From CAZXPG01 sp964643145 (lineage in GTDB: Bacteria; Pseudomonadota; Alphaproteobacteria; Rickettsiales; Arcanibacteraceae), in assembly GCA_964643145.1 (NCBI GenBank), contig CAZXPG010000010.1, positions 1-38,313 on the forward strand: a DNA stretch of 38,313 bases, written 5' to 3'. Each line of letters starts with the position of its first letter. Position 1 is the stretch's first letter. The translations under genes were made by a program, and so were the position numbers. The notes beneath the pieces were generated by a model that searched no databases, was not told the origin of the DNA, and saw nothing but the letters and a program-made list of their open reading frames with translations. Of this stretch, positions 7,179 to 15,217 are shown piece by piece.

Positions 7179-8555
7179 TCACCCAGGCAACATAATCCTC
7201 ACCCGCAATCCGGGGGCGTTATCCTCAAACGACATAACGCCCCCATGCAACTTTACCACCGCATCGACAAGGCTCAACCCCAGCCCACTGCCTTGCGTGC
7301 TGCGGCTGCTATCTAAGCGGAAGAAACGTTCTTTCACCTTGTCATAATATTCCGCAGGAATACCAGGGCCACTATCACTGATAACCAGCGCTACGTTGCT
7401 GCCCTCTGTGGTAAGCGACACGGTAATATTGCCGCCTGCGGGCGTATATTTCACGGCGTTATCCAGAAGATTGGCAAAGGCCTGCACCAGCAGGTGCCTG
7501 TCGCCATTAATATAGAGCTGTTTCTCACTTTCCAAGTGTAAGTGCATTTCTTTTTCTTCGGCAAGCGACAGGTAGAATTCCACTACATTCTGTAGTAATT
7601 CCTCCAGATCAAGCATAGTGAAATGCTTCACCCCAGCCCCTGTCTGTAGCTGGGAAATACGCAGAATAGCGTTAAAGGTTTGGATAAGCCCATCAATCTC
7701 ATGAATAGAAGCGCGGATTTCCTGCAAGGTGGCACCGTGGTCAAGATGACGGGAAGTAATACTATCCAACCTGTTGCGCAAACGGCTTAATGGGCTGCGC
7801 AAATCATGGGCAATATTATGGGAAATATCCTCAATCCCCACAATAAGCTCGCCAATCCACAGCATCATCGAGTTAAAATTCTCGGCCAGCGTATCAAACA
7901 CATCACCACCACCCGATAGCGGGATACGTTCTTTCAGATTGCCTTTTATCACCCGGCGGCAGGTTTCATTCACCGTTTCCAGCCGTCTGCTGATAATATG
8001 GGTGGTGATAAAGCCAAATGTTATTGCCACTAACAATGTCATGCCAATACTGGCTATCAGCACATTGACTATTACCTGCTGTAGCCCCTCCAGATGCTTG
8101 AGGTTATACCCCACCAGCAACCTATCGCCAGTTTTAAAAGGAATGGTTCTGGCCAGCACCTGTACCGGCTTATCCTCATCCCGCGTCGGGTCATTGCTCT
8201 CAATCCAGAAAGTCAGCCATTTGCCATTCTGTTTGCCATTTTGTGGCCATGTCTCCAGATTGCCCGCCAGGAATTTACCCTTTTTATCCACCAGCAGATA
8301 GAGCGCCATTTCTTCCGTGTCATGCTCCATCATATCGCGGATAAGCTTGATTTCCTCCTCGCGCCCATCTTGCATATAGGTCACCATTAACTCACTCACC
8401 TGGCTGTTAATGGTGAGTTTGATCTGGGTATCAATTTCTTTGATCGTCTCGTAATAGATGAACATCAACAGTACCATCGCTGAGGCACTGAACAGTGCCA
8501 TATAAACCAGCGACAGCCGGAACGCTGTTGAGCGGAAAAGCTGCTTAATCCGCAT
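7179..8555 (-). CDS. Orphan membrane sensor histidine kinase coupled to ccmH
   Basis: This 458-residue kinase has TM1 (about 13-35), a periplasmic sensor region (about 36-160), TM2 (about 161-184), HAMP (about 185-237), a HisKA domain with phospho-acceptor His250 (HDLRSPLSR), and a HATPase domain with N box (NLLDNAVKYTP), DSGPGIP and GSGLGLSLV. All catalytic motifs look intact. The ATG overlaps the end of ccmH by 11 bp, so it is translated with the cytochrome c maturation genes. No response regulator gene is next to it. The signal is unknown; a link to envelope redox state or cytochrome assembly is inferred from position only. It ends 11 nt from typA. Confidence 0.92.
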   Translation of the reverse strand: MRIKQLFRSTAFRLSLVYMALFSASAMVLLMFIYYETIKEIDTQIKLTINSQVSELMVTYMQDGREEEIKLIRDMMEHDTEEMALYLLVDKKGKFLAGNLETWPQNGKQNGKWLTFWIESNDPTRDEDKPVQVLARTIPFKTGDRLLVGYNLKHLEGLQQVIVNVLIASIGMTLLVAITFGFITTHIISRRLETVNETCRRVIKGNLKERIPLSGGGDVFDTLAENFNSMMLWIGELIVGIEDISHNIAHDLRSPLSRLRNRLDSITSRHLDHGATLQEIRASIHEIDGLIQTFNAILRISQLQTGAGVKHFTMLDLEELLQNVVEFYLSLAEEKEMHLHLESEKQLYINGDRHLLVQAFANLLDNAVKYTPAGGNITVSLTTEGSNVALVISDSGPGIPAEYYDKVKERFFRLDSSRSTQGSGLGLSLVDAVVKLHGGVMSFEDNAPGLRVRIMLPG

Positions 8556-8928
8556 TATGTTGCTTCCTGATAAAAAGCACCACCCCTATAGCACCGAGCA
8601 GTAGCACAAGAAATGGCCCCACCCACAGCAGCGAAGTTGCTAGAGAAAATGGGGGGGCAAAGAGGATATAATCGCCATAACGGCTATGGAGATAGTCGGT
8701 AATCTCTGCGTCAGTTTCGCCCTTCTTAATATGCTCACGGATTACCCCACGCAAATCCTGTGCCAGTGGCGCATCTGATTCCGCCAGTGACTGGCTTTGG
8801 CAGACCATACAGCGGAACTGCCGGAACAGTTGATGGGCGCGTTGTTCCTGTTCCGCATCTGGCAGCCGTGATTCGGCGGCAACCAGCATAGCTGGCAACA
8901 CGCATAGCAGAAATAACACTATCCTCAT
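8545..8928 (-). CDS. ccmH: Cytochrome c maturation protein CcmH
   Basis: This 127-residue protein has a cleavable signal (about 1-18), the RCMVCQS redox motif (Cys40 and Cys43) and a C-terminal membrane helix (about 97-121). It is the short CcmH/CycL form. CcmH acts in the periplasm to keep apocytochrome CXXCH thiols reduced and passes the apoprotein to CcmF. The start overlaps the ccmG stop (ATGA) and the end overlaps the kinase start by 11 bp. The CcmI-like TPR extension found in some species is not fused here. Confidence 0.95.
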   Translation of the reverse strand: MRIVLFLLCVLPAMLVAAESRLPDAEQEQRAHQLFRQFRCMVCQSQSLAESDAPLAQDLRGVIREHIKKGETDAEITDYLHSRYGDYILFAPPFSLATSLLWVGPFLVLLLGAIGVVLFIRKQHNAD

Positions 8929-9464
8929 TGTAGTGCCCCTTCTATGCGGGGCAGCAATTCATAGTCAATGATGCTTTCCGTTAACGGCCCGGCCAGATGA
9001 TAGATCACCGTGCCGTTTTTATCGAGCAGCCAGCTTTCGGGTGCGCCGGTAATCCCCAGCTCCACCGCCACACGGCCATCTGGGTCTTTCCCCACTTGGG
9101 TATAAGGGTTACCATGTTGTGCCAGCCAGTTTCTAGCGTTCTCATCTGTATCTTTCCAGTTCAGCCCATAAATCGGCACTCTACCGCTTTTCGCCAGTTT
9201 CATCAGTTGCGGATGCTCAATATTACAACTGACACACCAGGAAGCAAACACATTCACCAGCACAACTTTCCCCGCAAAATGCGCATTGGTGAGTATTGCA
9301 TCTTCAGAAAAAAGTACGGGAAGTGAAACCGTTGGAAAAGGCTTGTTAAGCAGCGGGGAAAATGTAGTAACAGCTGGCTCTGGCTTTTCGAGCCGCAGGG
9401 CAAAAGCGATGCACAGCAGCACAAACAGTATCAGTGGCAAGAATAGCAGTAATTTACGCAGCAT
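8925..9464 (-). CDS. ccmG: Thiol:disulfide interchange protein CcmG/DsbE
   Basis: From the ATG at 9464 this is a 179-residue membrane-anchored thioredoxin-like protein: an N-terminal helix (about 5-24), then a fold with ASWCVSC (Cys77, Cys80) and a GAPESWLLD segment holding the cis-proline. CcmG reduces apocytochrome or CcmH disulfides in the periplasm. An in-frame TTG at 9485 would add seven residues, but they come from the repeat module at 9471-9512, so I reject it. The repeat ends only 6 nt before the ATG, and no good Shine-Dalgarno is visible. It is cut off from ccmF by the repeat and a hairpin. Confidence 0.93.
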   Translation of the reverse strand: MLRKLLLFLPLILFVLLCIAFALRLEKPEPAVTTFSPLLNKPFPTVSLPVLFSEDAILTNAHFAGKVVLVNVFASWCVSCNIEHPQLMKLAKSGRVPIYGLNWKDTDENARNWLAQHGNPYTQVGKDPDGRVAVELGITGAPESWLLDKNGTVIYHLAGPLTESIIDYELLPRIEGALQ

Positions 9465-9470
9465 AATATA

Positions 9471-9604
9471 CTGTTCACAGTTCAAGAGTTAGTTAGATTA
9501 CATTGTGAGCAGTATATTATACTACAATGCAAGCATCCCTGCATGATGCAGGGGATGCGCGGCATTTTCGTGTTTCCTGCATCATGCAGGAACACAAAAA
9601 TAAT
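9471..9604 (-). repeat. Composite dispersed repeat, copy 2 (in the ccm operon)
   Basis: Read on the minus strand, this matches 1-94. The 42-nt module (9471-9512) has the same 9-bp terminal inverted repeats, here CTGTTCACA against TGTGAGCAG with one G-T pair. Two CCTGCAT/ATGCAGG hairpins lie at about 9533-9557 and 9571-9595, where copy 1 has one. The element fills the gap between ccmF and ccmG almost completely. Confidence 0.75.
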
Positions 9605-9605
9605 G

Positions 9606-9644
9606 AATATTCTAAAACAACGCTTCACGTTGTTTTAGAATATT
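9606..9644 (-). terminator. 17-bp perfect hairpin over the ccmF stop codon
   Basis: The arms 9606-9622 and 9628-9644 are perfectly complementary around a 5-nt loop. On the minus strand the stem covers the last ten or so codons of ccmF, its TAG and a few bases beyond, and ATTATTTTTG follows. It could act as an intrinsic terminator or attenuator, or as a 3'-end stabiliser, between ccmF and ccmG. Confidence 0.55.
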
Positions 9645-11534
9645 TTTCCTATAAGCAGCAAGCAGTGCCAGCCCGCCCCCCATCACCATAAGAAATGCAC
9701 CGCCCCAGAGTAGTGAAATGCCAGGACGGTAATAGAGGCGGATCACTGTGGCTTGGCTGCTTGCATCTGTTTCCCCCATCGCTGCATAAATATCAGAGAG
9801 AAAGCGTGTATGGATAGCACTTTCTGTGGTTTGTGATTTTTCTACCGGATAAAAACGCACTTCAGGTTTGAGAAGGGCTACCTCATTACCGTTGATTGTT
9901 TCCACATAGAGCGTGGCACGGCGCAGCATGTAATTAGGGCCTTGCAGGTAATGCAGCCCTTTAAAGGTGACACGGTAACCCGCAATCTCCATCTGCCCGC
10001 CCGGCTGCATACGCTGCTCTTTCTCCTGGAACCCTGCCACTGCCAGCGTTACCCCAAGCACCAGCACCGCCAGGCCGCTATGGGCAAACAGCATGGCATA
10101 AAACGCGTGCGGCTGTTTGCGCCATAGCCCCCGCTTTCCCCATTCAAGCAGCATTGCGCTAAGCAACCAGAAAGCAAGCCAGATGGCAGAGTGTGCCAGA
10201 ATGCCTGCATAGGGCATCAGGGTGTAGAACCCGGCTAGTGGAAGCAGTGCCAGCAGCGCAGGCAATCCATGCTTCACGCGCTTGATTTTCCCCTGCTGCC
10301 AGGCCAGGAAGGAGCCTATCGCCGCCAACCCCAGAAGCGGCAAGGTGATCGGCACAAAGGTGGCGGCAAAATAGGGGGCGCCAATCGAAAGCTTGCCACC
10401 TGCCAGCATTTCATAAAAGAGCGGATAGAGCGTACCAAGCAGGATGGTGGCGCAGGCAGTGAGCAGAATCAGGTTATTGAACAGCAAAAAGCTCTCACGC
10501 GATAACAACCCAAAATGCCCGCTACTTTGTACCTTGCTGGCACGCAGGGCAAATAATGTCAGCGAACAGCCTACCACCAGTGCAAGAAAAATCAGGATAA
10601 AGAAACCGCGCGCCGGGTCGCTGGCGAAGCTATGTACTGAGGTCAACACACCTGAACGCACCAGGAATGTACCAAGCAGACTAAGGGCAAACGTGGTAAG
10701 TGCAAGAAGCAGCGTCCAGCTCTGGAGATGCTGGCGTTTTTCCAGTACAATCAGTGAATGCAGTAACGCTGTTCCTGTCAGCCAGGGCATAAGCGAGGCA
10801 TTTTCTACCGGATCCCAGAACCAGAACCCACCCCAGCCCAGTTCACGGTAGGCCCACCAGCTGCCCAGGGCAATGCCAGCGGTTAAGAAGCACCAGGAAA
10901 GCAGAATCCACGGCTTCAAGTAAGCCGCCCAGTGTGATTCACGCTTACCTCGCGCCAGCACGGTTACTGCTAAGGAAAAACCCAGCGAAAAGCCAACATA
11001 GCCCATATAGAGGCAGGGCGGGTGCAGGGCAAGCCCTACATCTTGCAGCAGCGGGTTAAGCCCTAAGCCCTCACGCGCTGGCGGGAATACCCGCACAAAC
11101 GGGTTGGAGGTAAACAGGATAAAGGCAAGGAAACCGGCAGTTAGCAGCCCTTGCACAGCAAGCACCCCGATTTTGGCCACGGCCTCTATGCGGCTCAACC
11201 AGGCAAAACTGACGGTGACTAATGAGAGCATCCAGCTCCACAGCAACATCGAGCCTTCATGATTGCCCCAAACACCCGAGATTTTATAGAGCAACGGCTT
11301 GGCAGTATGGGAGTTATTCACCACATTCAACACCGAAAAATCCGACACGACATGGCTGTAAATCAGGATAAGAAAAGCACTGCTGAGTGTTGCAAACTGC
11401 ACAAGCAACACCATATAGCTATAACCCATCACCTGCTGCCTGTTGCTAAACCGTGCTACAAGCGGAGAGCAGGCCAGGGCTATTGCCATCAGAAAGGAAA
11501 GAATCAGTGATAAATGCCCTATTTCCGGTATCAC
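9612..11534 (-). CDS. ccmF: Heme lyase CcmF
   Basis: This 640-residue polytopic membrane protein carries the tryptophan-rich heme-handling signature WGGFWFWDPVENASLMPW (about 234-251) and conserved His residues (for example in NHEGS, about 91, and HPP, about 171). CcmF with CcmH attaches heme to apocytochrome c. Translation probably starts at GTG 11534, after GGAGG in the end of the glycosyltransferase gene, so the two are coupled. ccmE, which often precedes ccmF, is not here. The C-terminal codons form one arm of a perfect hairpin. Confidence 0.95.
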   Translation of the reverse strand: MIPEIGHLSLILSFLMAIALACSPLVARFSNRQQVMGYSYMVLLVQFATLSSAFLILIYSHVVSDFSVLNVVNNSHTAKPLLYKISGVWGNHEGSMLLWSWMLSLVTVSFAWLSRIEAVAKIGVLAVQGLLTAGFLAFILFTSNPFVRVFPPAREGLGLNPLLQDVGLALHPPCLYMGYVGFSLGFSLAVTVLARGKRESHWAAYLKPWILLSWCFLTAGIALGSWWAYRELGWGGFWFWDPVENASLMPWLTGTALLHSLIVLEKRQHLQSWTLLLALTTFALSLLGTFLVRSGVLTSVHSFASDPARGFFILIFLALVVGCSLTLFALRASKVQSSGHFGLLSRESFLLFNNLILLTACATILLGTLYPLFYEMLAGGKLSIGAPYFAATFVPITLPLLGLAAIGSFLAWQQGKIKRVKHGLPALLALLPLAGFYTLMPYAGILAHSAIWLAFWLLSAMLLEWGKRGLWRKQPHAFYAMLFAHSGLAVLVLGVTLAVAGFQEKEQRMQPGGQMEIAGYRVTFKGLHYLQGPNYMLRRATLYVETINGNEVALLKPEVRFYPVEKSQTTESAIHTRFLSDIYAAMGETDASSQATVIRLYYRPGISLLWGGAFLMVMGGGLALLAAYRKNILKQREALF

Positions 11535-11543
11535 GCGCTTTAT

Positions 11544-12698
11544 TTATCCTCCAACGGCAAGCAACTCTTTATACACTGCTAAGGTTTTAGTACACATCAG
11601 CTCTAAAGAGAAATGGTTTTTGATATGTTCCCTGCTATATTCGGCCATTGTGTGTTTGGCTTCGGCATCAAGCGTGAGTGCCACTTGAAGCGCAGCAGCC
11701 AGTGCCTCAACATTTCCGGGGTCTATCAGCCAGCCAGTTTTCCCATCTATTACCGTTTCACATGAACCACCAATATTAGTGGCAACCAGCGGCTTACCCA
11801 TGGCTTGCGCCTCAATGGCCACCCGGCCAAAGGCTTCTGGCTCTAAGGAGGCAGAAACGACTACATCCGCCAGCTTATAGGCAGCGGGCATATCGGACAT
11901 ATTGCCCTTGATAATTACCTCATCCTGTAATTCATAGGCACGGATACGCGCCATTAGTTCATTGCGATAGTCGATATGGCCTTTATCATCGCCCATAAAC
12001 AGGCAGGTGAAACTGCCTTTCGCCAGCAGTCGTAATGCCTCAAGCAAAAATTCATGCCCCTTCCAGCGCGTAATACGCCCGGGCAGCAGGATAAGCGGGC
12101 GGTGATCGGGCAGCCCCAATTTGGCAGCTGCCTGTATCAGACGTTCAGAACTCACCGCTTCCGGGTCAAAATAGGCCATATCAGCACCACGCGGAATAAT
12201 GGTTAATTTCGCTGGTGCAATGGGATAAAACTGCTGTATATGGTTGGCAGTAAAAGCAGAAATAGCAATAACCCTGTCGCCTTTTGTCATGACACTATTA
12301 TAAGTGTGCTTCAGACGGGTTTTAAAATTATATACCCCATGAAAGGTGGTGACAAACGGAATGCCGGTGGCTTTGGCTGCAAGATAGGCGCTCCAGGCTG
12401 GGGCACGCGAGCGGGCATGGATAATATCCACTTTCTGTTCTTTAATGATGCGGATAAGATGGCGGCTGTTCCGCCAGATGGTAAACGGGTTCTTGCTAGC
12501 AAGCGGCAGGGGTATATGCGTGGCGCCTGCCTGATGCAGCTGCACGGCCATAGGCCCACCACTGGAGGCAACCAATGCCCTCCATCCAGCCTGATGGAGT
12601 GCAGTGGCTATTTCTACCGTTCCCCGTTCTACCCCTCCTGATTTGAGGGAAGGAAGCACTTGTAATATTGTTGGCTGAGGAGAAGCACCATGGAGCAT
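11544..12698 (-). CDS. GT4-family glycosyltransferase
   Basis: This 384-residue GT-B enzyme resembles family GT4. It opens with ILQVLPSLKSGGVERGT, has the HARSRAPAW and TTFHGVYNFK acceptor-side segments, PGRITRWKGHE at the interdomain donor site, and the C-terminal PEAFGRVAIEAQAMGKP donor-binding motif (E-x7-E). It probably adds a sugar to a lipid-linked or lipopolysaccharide acceptor; donor and acceptor are unknown. Its stop region supplies the ccmF Shine-Dalgarno. The start ATG at 12698 overlaps, head to head, the start of the hydrolase at 12690, and no Shine-Dalgarno is seen before it, so its mRNA may have a very short leader. Confidence 0.88.
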   Translation of the reverse strand: MLHGASPQPTILQVLPSLKSGGVERGTVEIATALHQAGWRALVASSGGPMAVQLHQAGATHIPLPLASKNPFTIWRNSRHLIRIIKEQKVDIIHARSRAPAWSAYLAAKATGIPFVTTFHGVYNFKTRLKHTYNSVMTKGDRVIAISAFTANHIQQFYPIAPAKLTIIPRGADMAYFDPEAVSSERLIQAAAKLGLPDHRPLILLPGRITRWKGHEFLLEALRLLAKGSFTCLFMGDDKGHIDYRNELMARIRAYELQDEVIIKGNMSDMPAAYKLADVVVSASLEPEAFGRVAIEAQAMGKPLVATNIGGSCETVIDGKTGWLIDPGNVEALAAALQVALTLDAEAKHTMAEYSREHIKNHFSLELMCTKTLAVYKELLAVGG

Positions 12699-13484
12699 AA
12701 CGAAAATATATCATTTCTTTATAATAACAAAGGGGAGTATATCGCCTACATGCAGGTAAAAAGCAAGGCAAATACGCCCTATCCTGGGGTAATTTTTCTT
12801 TCTGGCTTTCATTCTGATATGACAGGCAGCAAGGCAACGCACCTGGCAGCTTATGCAAAAACCAAAGGCTGTAATTATGTGCGGTTTGACTATCACGGCA
12901 CCGGTCAGTCCTCCGGCAATTTCAAAGACGGCACCATTAGCCGCTGGCTGGAGGATGTCCTGCAAGTGATCGATGAACTGACCAGCGGGCCACAAATAGT
13001 GGTAGGCTCCAGCATGGGGGGATGGTTGATGCTGCTTGCCGCATTACAACGCCCAGAGCGGATCGCCGGGTTGGTAGGTATTGCCAGTGCTCCCGATTTT
13101 ACCGAAGAGTTACTCTGGGACAGCTTTACCCAAGAACAGCAGCAGATATTGCAAAGCCAGGGGGAAATTGATCTGGCTGCTGATGAATGTGGCACCTATA
13201 TCATTACACGAGGCTTAATCGAAGATGGAAGAAAGCATATGCTCCTGGATAAAGCTGGCATTCCACTTTCTTGCCCAGTAAGGTTACTGCATGGTATGCA
13301 AGACACAGATGTGCCTTACCAAACCTCACTGCGCATAGCAGAACGGCTCCACGGCCAGGATGCGCACGTCACGCTGGTAAAGAACGGCGATCACCGTATG
13401 TCTGCGCCTGCGCATTTACAGACGCTCGCACACATGCTGGATACGATACTGGCCAGCCCACTCCCATCCATTAACATAAATTAA
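12690..13484 (+). CDS. Alpha/beta hydrolase, ABHD10-like
   Basis: This 264-residue soluble hydrolase has the nucleophile elbow GSSMGG (Ser108), a DYHGTGQS oxyanion-side loop (about 67-74), the acid-bearing HGMQDTDVP (Asp205 or Asp207) and the catalytic His in NGDH (His235). The pattern matches the ABHD10 / bacterial serine hydrolase group, whose members act as thioesterases or carboxylesterases; the natural substrate is not predictable. GAGGAG precedes the ATG at good spacing. The first 9 bp overlap the start of the divergent glycosyltransferase gene. An AT-rich inverted repeat follows its stop. Confidence 0.88.
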   Translation: MEHNENISFLYNNKGEYIAYMQVKSKANTPYPGVIFLSGFHSDMTGSKATHLAAYAKTKGCNYVRFDYHGTGQSSGNFKDGTISRWLEDVLQVIDELTSGPQIVVGSSMGGWLMLLAALQRPERIAGLVGIASAPDFTEELLWDSFTQEQQQILQSQGEIDLAADECGTYIITRGLIEDGRKHMLLDKAGIPLSCPVRLLHGMQDTDVPYQTSLRIAERLHGQDAHVTLVKNGDHRMSAPAHLQTLAHMLDTILASPLPSININ

Positions 13485-13511
13485 TAAAATTCTTCCTGTA
13501 TTGCTCGCAGC

Positions 13512-13550
13512 ATTAATATATTTTATTAAAATATAAAACAGTATATTAAT
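13512..13550. repeat. AT-rich inverted repeat in the gap before mraZ
   Basis: Outer arms ATTAATATA (13512-13520) and TATATTAAT (13542-13550) surround a second possible hairpin, ATATTTT/AAAATAT (13518-13524 with 13528-13534). It may end the hydrolase transcript or serve as an AT-rich upstream element. The whole gap 13485-13786 holds this repeat, a candidate promoter, the MraZ boxes and the mraZ leader. Confidence 0.45.
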
Positions 13551-13617
13551 ACCTTTATACCGCAATCCAACGAGTAAATTTTTCCTCATAAAAAATACAA
13601 AATCGTTAAAAGTTCTC

Positions 13618-13650
13618 TTGACCCTAGTTTATAATAAAGATATTGATAAT
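13618..13650 (+). promoter_or_regulatory. Candidate promoter of the dcw cluster
   Basis: TTGACC (13618-13623) is a good -35 box. The match at 17 nt spacing (TATTGA, 13641-13646) is weak. GATAAT (13645-13650) is better, but at 21 nt. The -10 is therefore uncertain, but a start near 13655 would place the MraZ boxes just at and after the start site, as expected for autorepression. Confidence 0.45.
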
Positions 13651-13659
13651 AGAGTGCAT

Positions 13660-13704
13660 CCCATCTTATCCCATGTTAACCCATCTTTAGCCATTTTAAC
13701 CCTT
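13660..13704. promoter_or_regulatory. MraZ operator, five boxes at 10-bp spacing
   Basis: CCCAT occurs at 13660, 13670 and 13680, then GCCAT at 13690 and CCCTT at 13700, exactly 10 bp apart. On the other strand these read ATGGG-N5 repeats, matching the known MraZ recognition pattern of TGGG boxes separated by about 5 nt upstream of mraZ. The array lies 83 bp before the mraZ ATG. Confidence 0.85.
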
Positions 13705-13786
13705 AGCGGGCATGGCAAGAGAGGTTACCCCTTGCGGCATCGTTGGGAGCTACGCTCACAGGGCTAAGGCATGAACGGTTGCGTAT

Positions 13787-14239
13787 ATGTTTTTATCCAC
13801 TTATATCAATAAAATAGACAAGAAAGGCAGGGTTTCAGTGCCCGCGCTTTTTCGTGCTGTCCTCAAAGGGCAATCGTTTGCGGGTATCGTGGCCTATAGT
13901 TCTTTTGTTAATCCCTGTATCGAGGCCTGCGCGATGAGCCGGATGGAACAGTTGAGTGCCAGCATTGATAGGCTTGACCCGTTTTCGGATGAACGCGATG
14001 CCTTTGCTACTGCGATTCTAGGCGGCAGTGTGCAACTTGCATTTGATGGCGAAGGGCGCATTATGCTGCCAGCATTACTGATAGAAGCGGCAGGGTTAAG
14101 CGAGCAGGCAACATTTGTAGGGAAAGGGCGAACATTCGAGATATGGCAACCGGATGCCTTCAATGCCTATGCCGCTAATGCCCGTGATATGGCAAAGACG
14201 CAACGGGCAGCACTGAAATTGCAACGGGGAGAACCGTGA
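13787..14239 (+). CDS. mraZ: Transcriptional regulator MraZ
   Basis: This 150-residue protein has two SpoVT/AbrB-like halves: one opens with MFLSTYINKIDKKGRVSVPA, the other contains LAFDGEGRIMLPALL (about 85-99). MraZ forms ring-shaped oligomers and represses its own operon by binding TGGG-type direct repeats; five such boxes lie at 13660-13704. It is the first gene of the dcw cluster, and its TGA overlaps the ATG of rsmH. The ATG at 13787 fits the family N-terminus although the nearest AAGG lies about 17 nt upstream. Confidence 0.95.
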   Translation: MFLSTYINKIDKKGRVSVPALFRAVLKGQSFAGIVAYSSFVNPCIEACAMSRMEQLSASIDRLDPFSDERDAFATAILGGSVQLAFDGEGRIMLPALLIEAAGLSEQATFVGKGRTFEIWQPDAFNAYAANARDMAKTQRAALKLQRGEP

Positions 14240-15198
14240 TGAAAGGGTTTTGCACAGGAGAGAACCTACACCTTCCGGTAATGTTGAATGAGGTGTTACA
14301 GTATCTGACGCCTCGGGATGGAGAAACCTACCTGGATGGCACTTTTGGTGCCGGTGGCTATAGCCGGGCACTACTGACCGCCGCCGATTGTACCGTCTAT
14401 GCCATTGACCGCGACCCAGACGTTAGGCCCTTGGCCGACAAGCTTGCCGCCGAATTTCCTGGACGTTTCCATTTCCTGTCCGGCACTTTTGGCACTATGG
14501 AGACACTGCTCGCTAGCACAGGCGTAACCCAATTGGAAGGGATTGTGCTGGATATTGGCGTTTCTTCCATGCAGCTTGATACTGCCGAACGGGGCTTCTC
14601 GTTCATGGCAGACGGGCCACTTGATATGCGGATGGGTAAGACAGGGCGCGATGCCGCCACTTTGGTGAACGAGGCAGAGGAAAAGGAACTGGCCGATATT
14701 CTCTATTATTACGGCGATGAGCATAAATCACGGCGCATTGCCAGGCGTATTATAGAGGAACGCGCCAAAACCGCCATTACCCGCACCGGCCAGCTTGCCA
14801 GCATCATCCGGGCAGCGGCAGGAAAACGGGAAGGAAAGATTGATACGGCAACTAAAAGCTTCCAGGCATTGCGCATCTGGGTGAATGATGAACTAGGGGA
14901 ACTAGAACGCGGACTGGAAGCAGCAGAGAAGTTGCTCGCACCAGGGGGAAGACTAGTGGTTGTGTCCTTCCACTCGTTGGAAGATGTGATAGTAAAACGT
15001 TTCCTTCAGGAACGAAGCGGCAAGAAAGAACAGGTTTCACGCCACCAGATCATACAGGCAAGCGCACAAGAAACACCGCGTTTTACCCTATTGAAACGAA
15101 GTGTCGTTAAACCAACAGACGATGAAGTTGCCACTAACCCGCGTGCCCGCTCCAGCAGGCTACGGGCGGCATATAGAACACATAACATTAACACGTAA
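14239..15198 (+). CDS. rsmH: 16S rRNA (cytosine1402-N4)-methyltransferase RsmH (MraW)
   Basis: The product is about 319 residues. It starts with the family pattern HLPVMLNEVLQYL, followed by the SAM-binding DGTFGAGGYSRALL. LDIGVSSMQLDTAERGFSF, the MRMG segment, FQALRIWVNDELGELE and VSFHSLEDVIVKRF follow, all typical. It methylates N4 of C1402 in the ribosomal P site. The ATG at 14239 overlaps the mraZ stop (TGATG); a GTG at 14236 is a possible start one codon earlier. The gene order mraZ-rsmH-ftsL is standard. Confidence 0.97.
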   Translation: MKGFCTGENLHLPVMLNEVLQYLTPRDGETYLDGTFGAGGYSRALLTAADCTVYAIDRDPDVRPLADKLAAEFPGRFHFLSGTFGTMETLLASTGVTQLEGIVLDIGVSSMQLDTAERGFSFMADGPLDMRMGKTGRDAATLVNEAEEKELADILYYYGDEHKSRRIARRIIEERAKTAITRTGQLASIIRAAAGKREGKIDTATKSFQALRIWVNDELGELERGLEAAEKLLAPGGRLVVVSFHSLEDVIVKRFLQERSGKKEQVSRHQIIQASAQETPRFTLLKRSVVKPTDDEVATNPRARSSRLRAAYRTHNINT

Positions 15199-15217
15199 TA
15201 TTGTAGGGATACTTATC

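Noticed and set aside
9465..9485. TTG start of ccmG inside the repeat
   Set aside because: The extra seven residues come from the repeat module, and the family N-terminus begins at the ATG at 9464.
13771..13812. Short open frame overlapping the mraZ start
   Set aside because: Its AAGG lies only 1 nt from the ATG, so initiation is unlikely.
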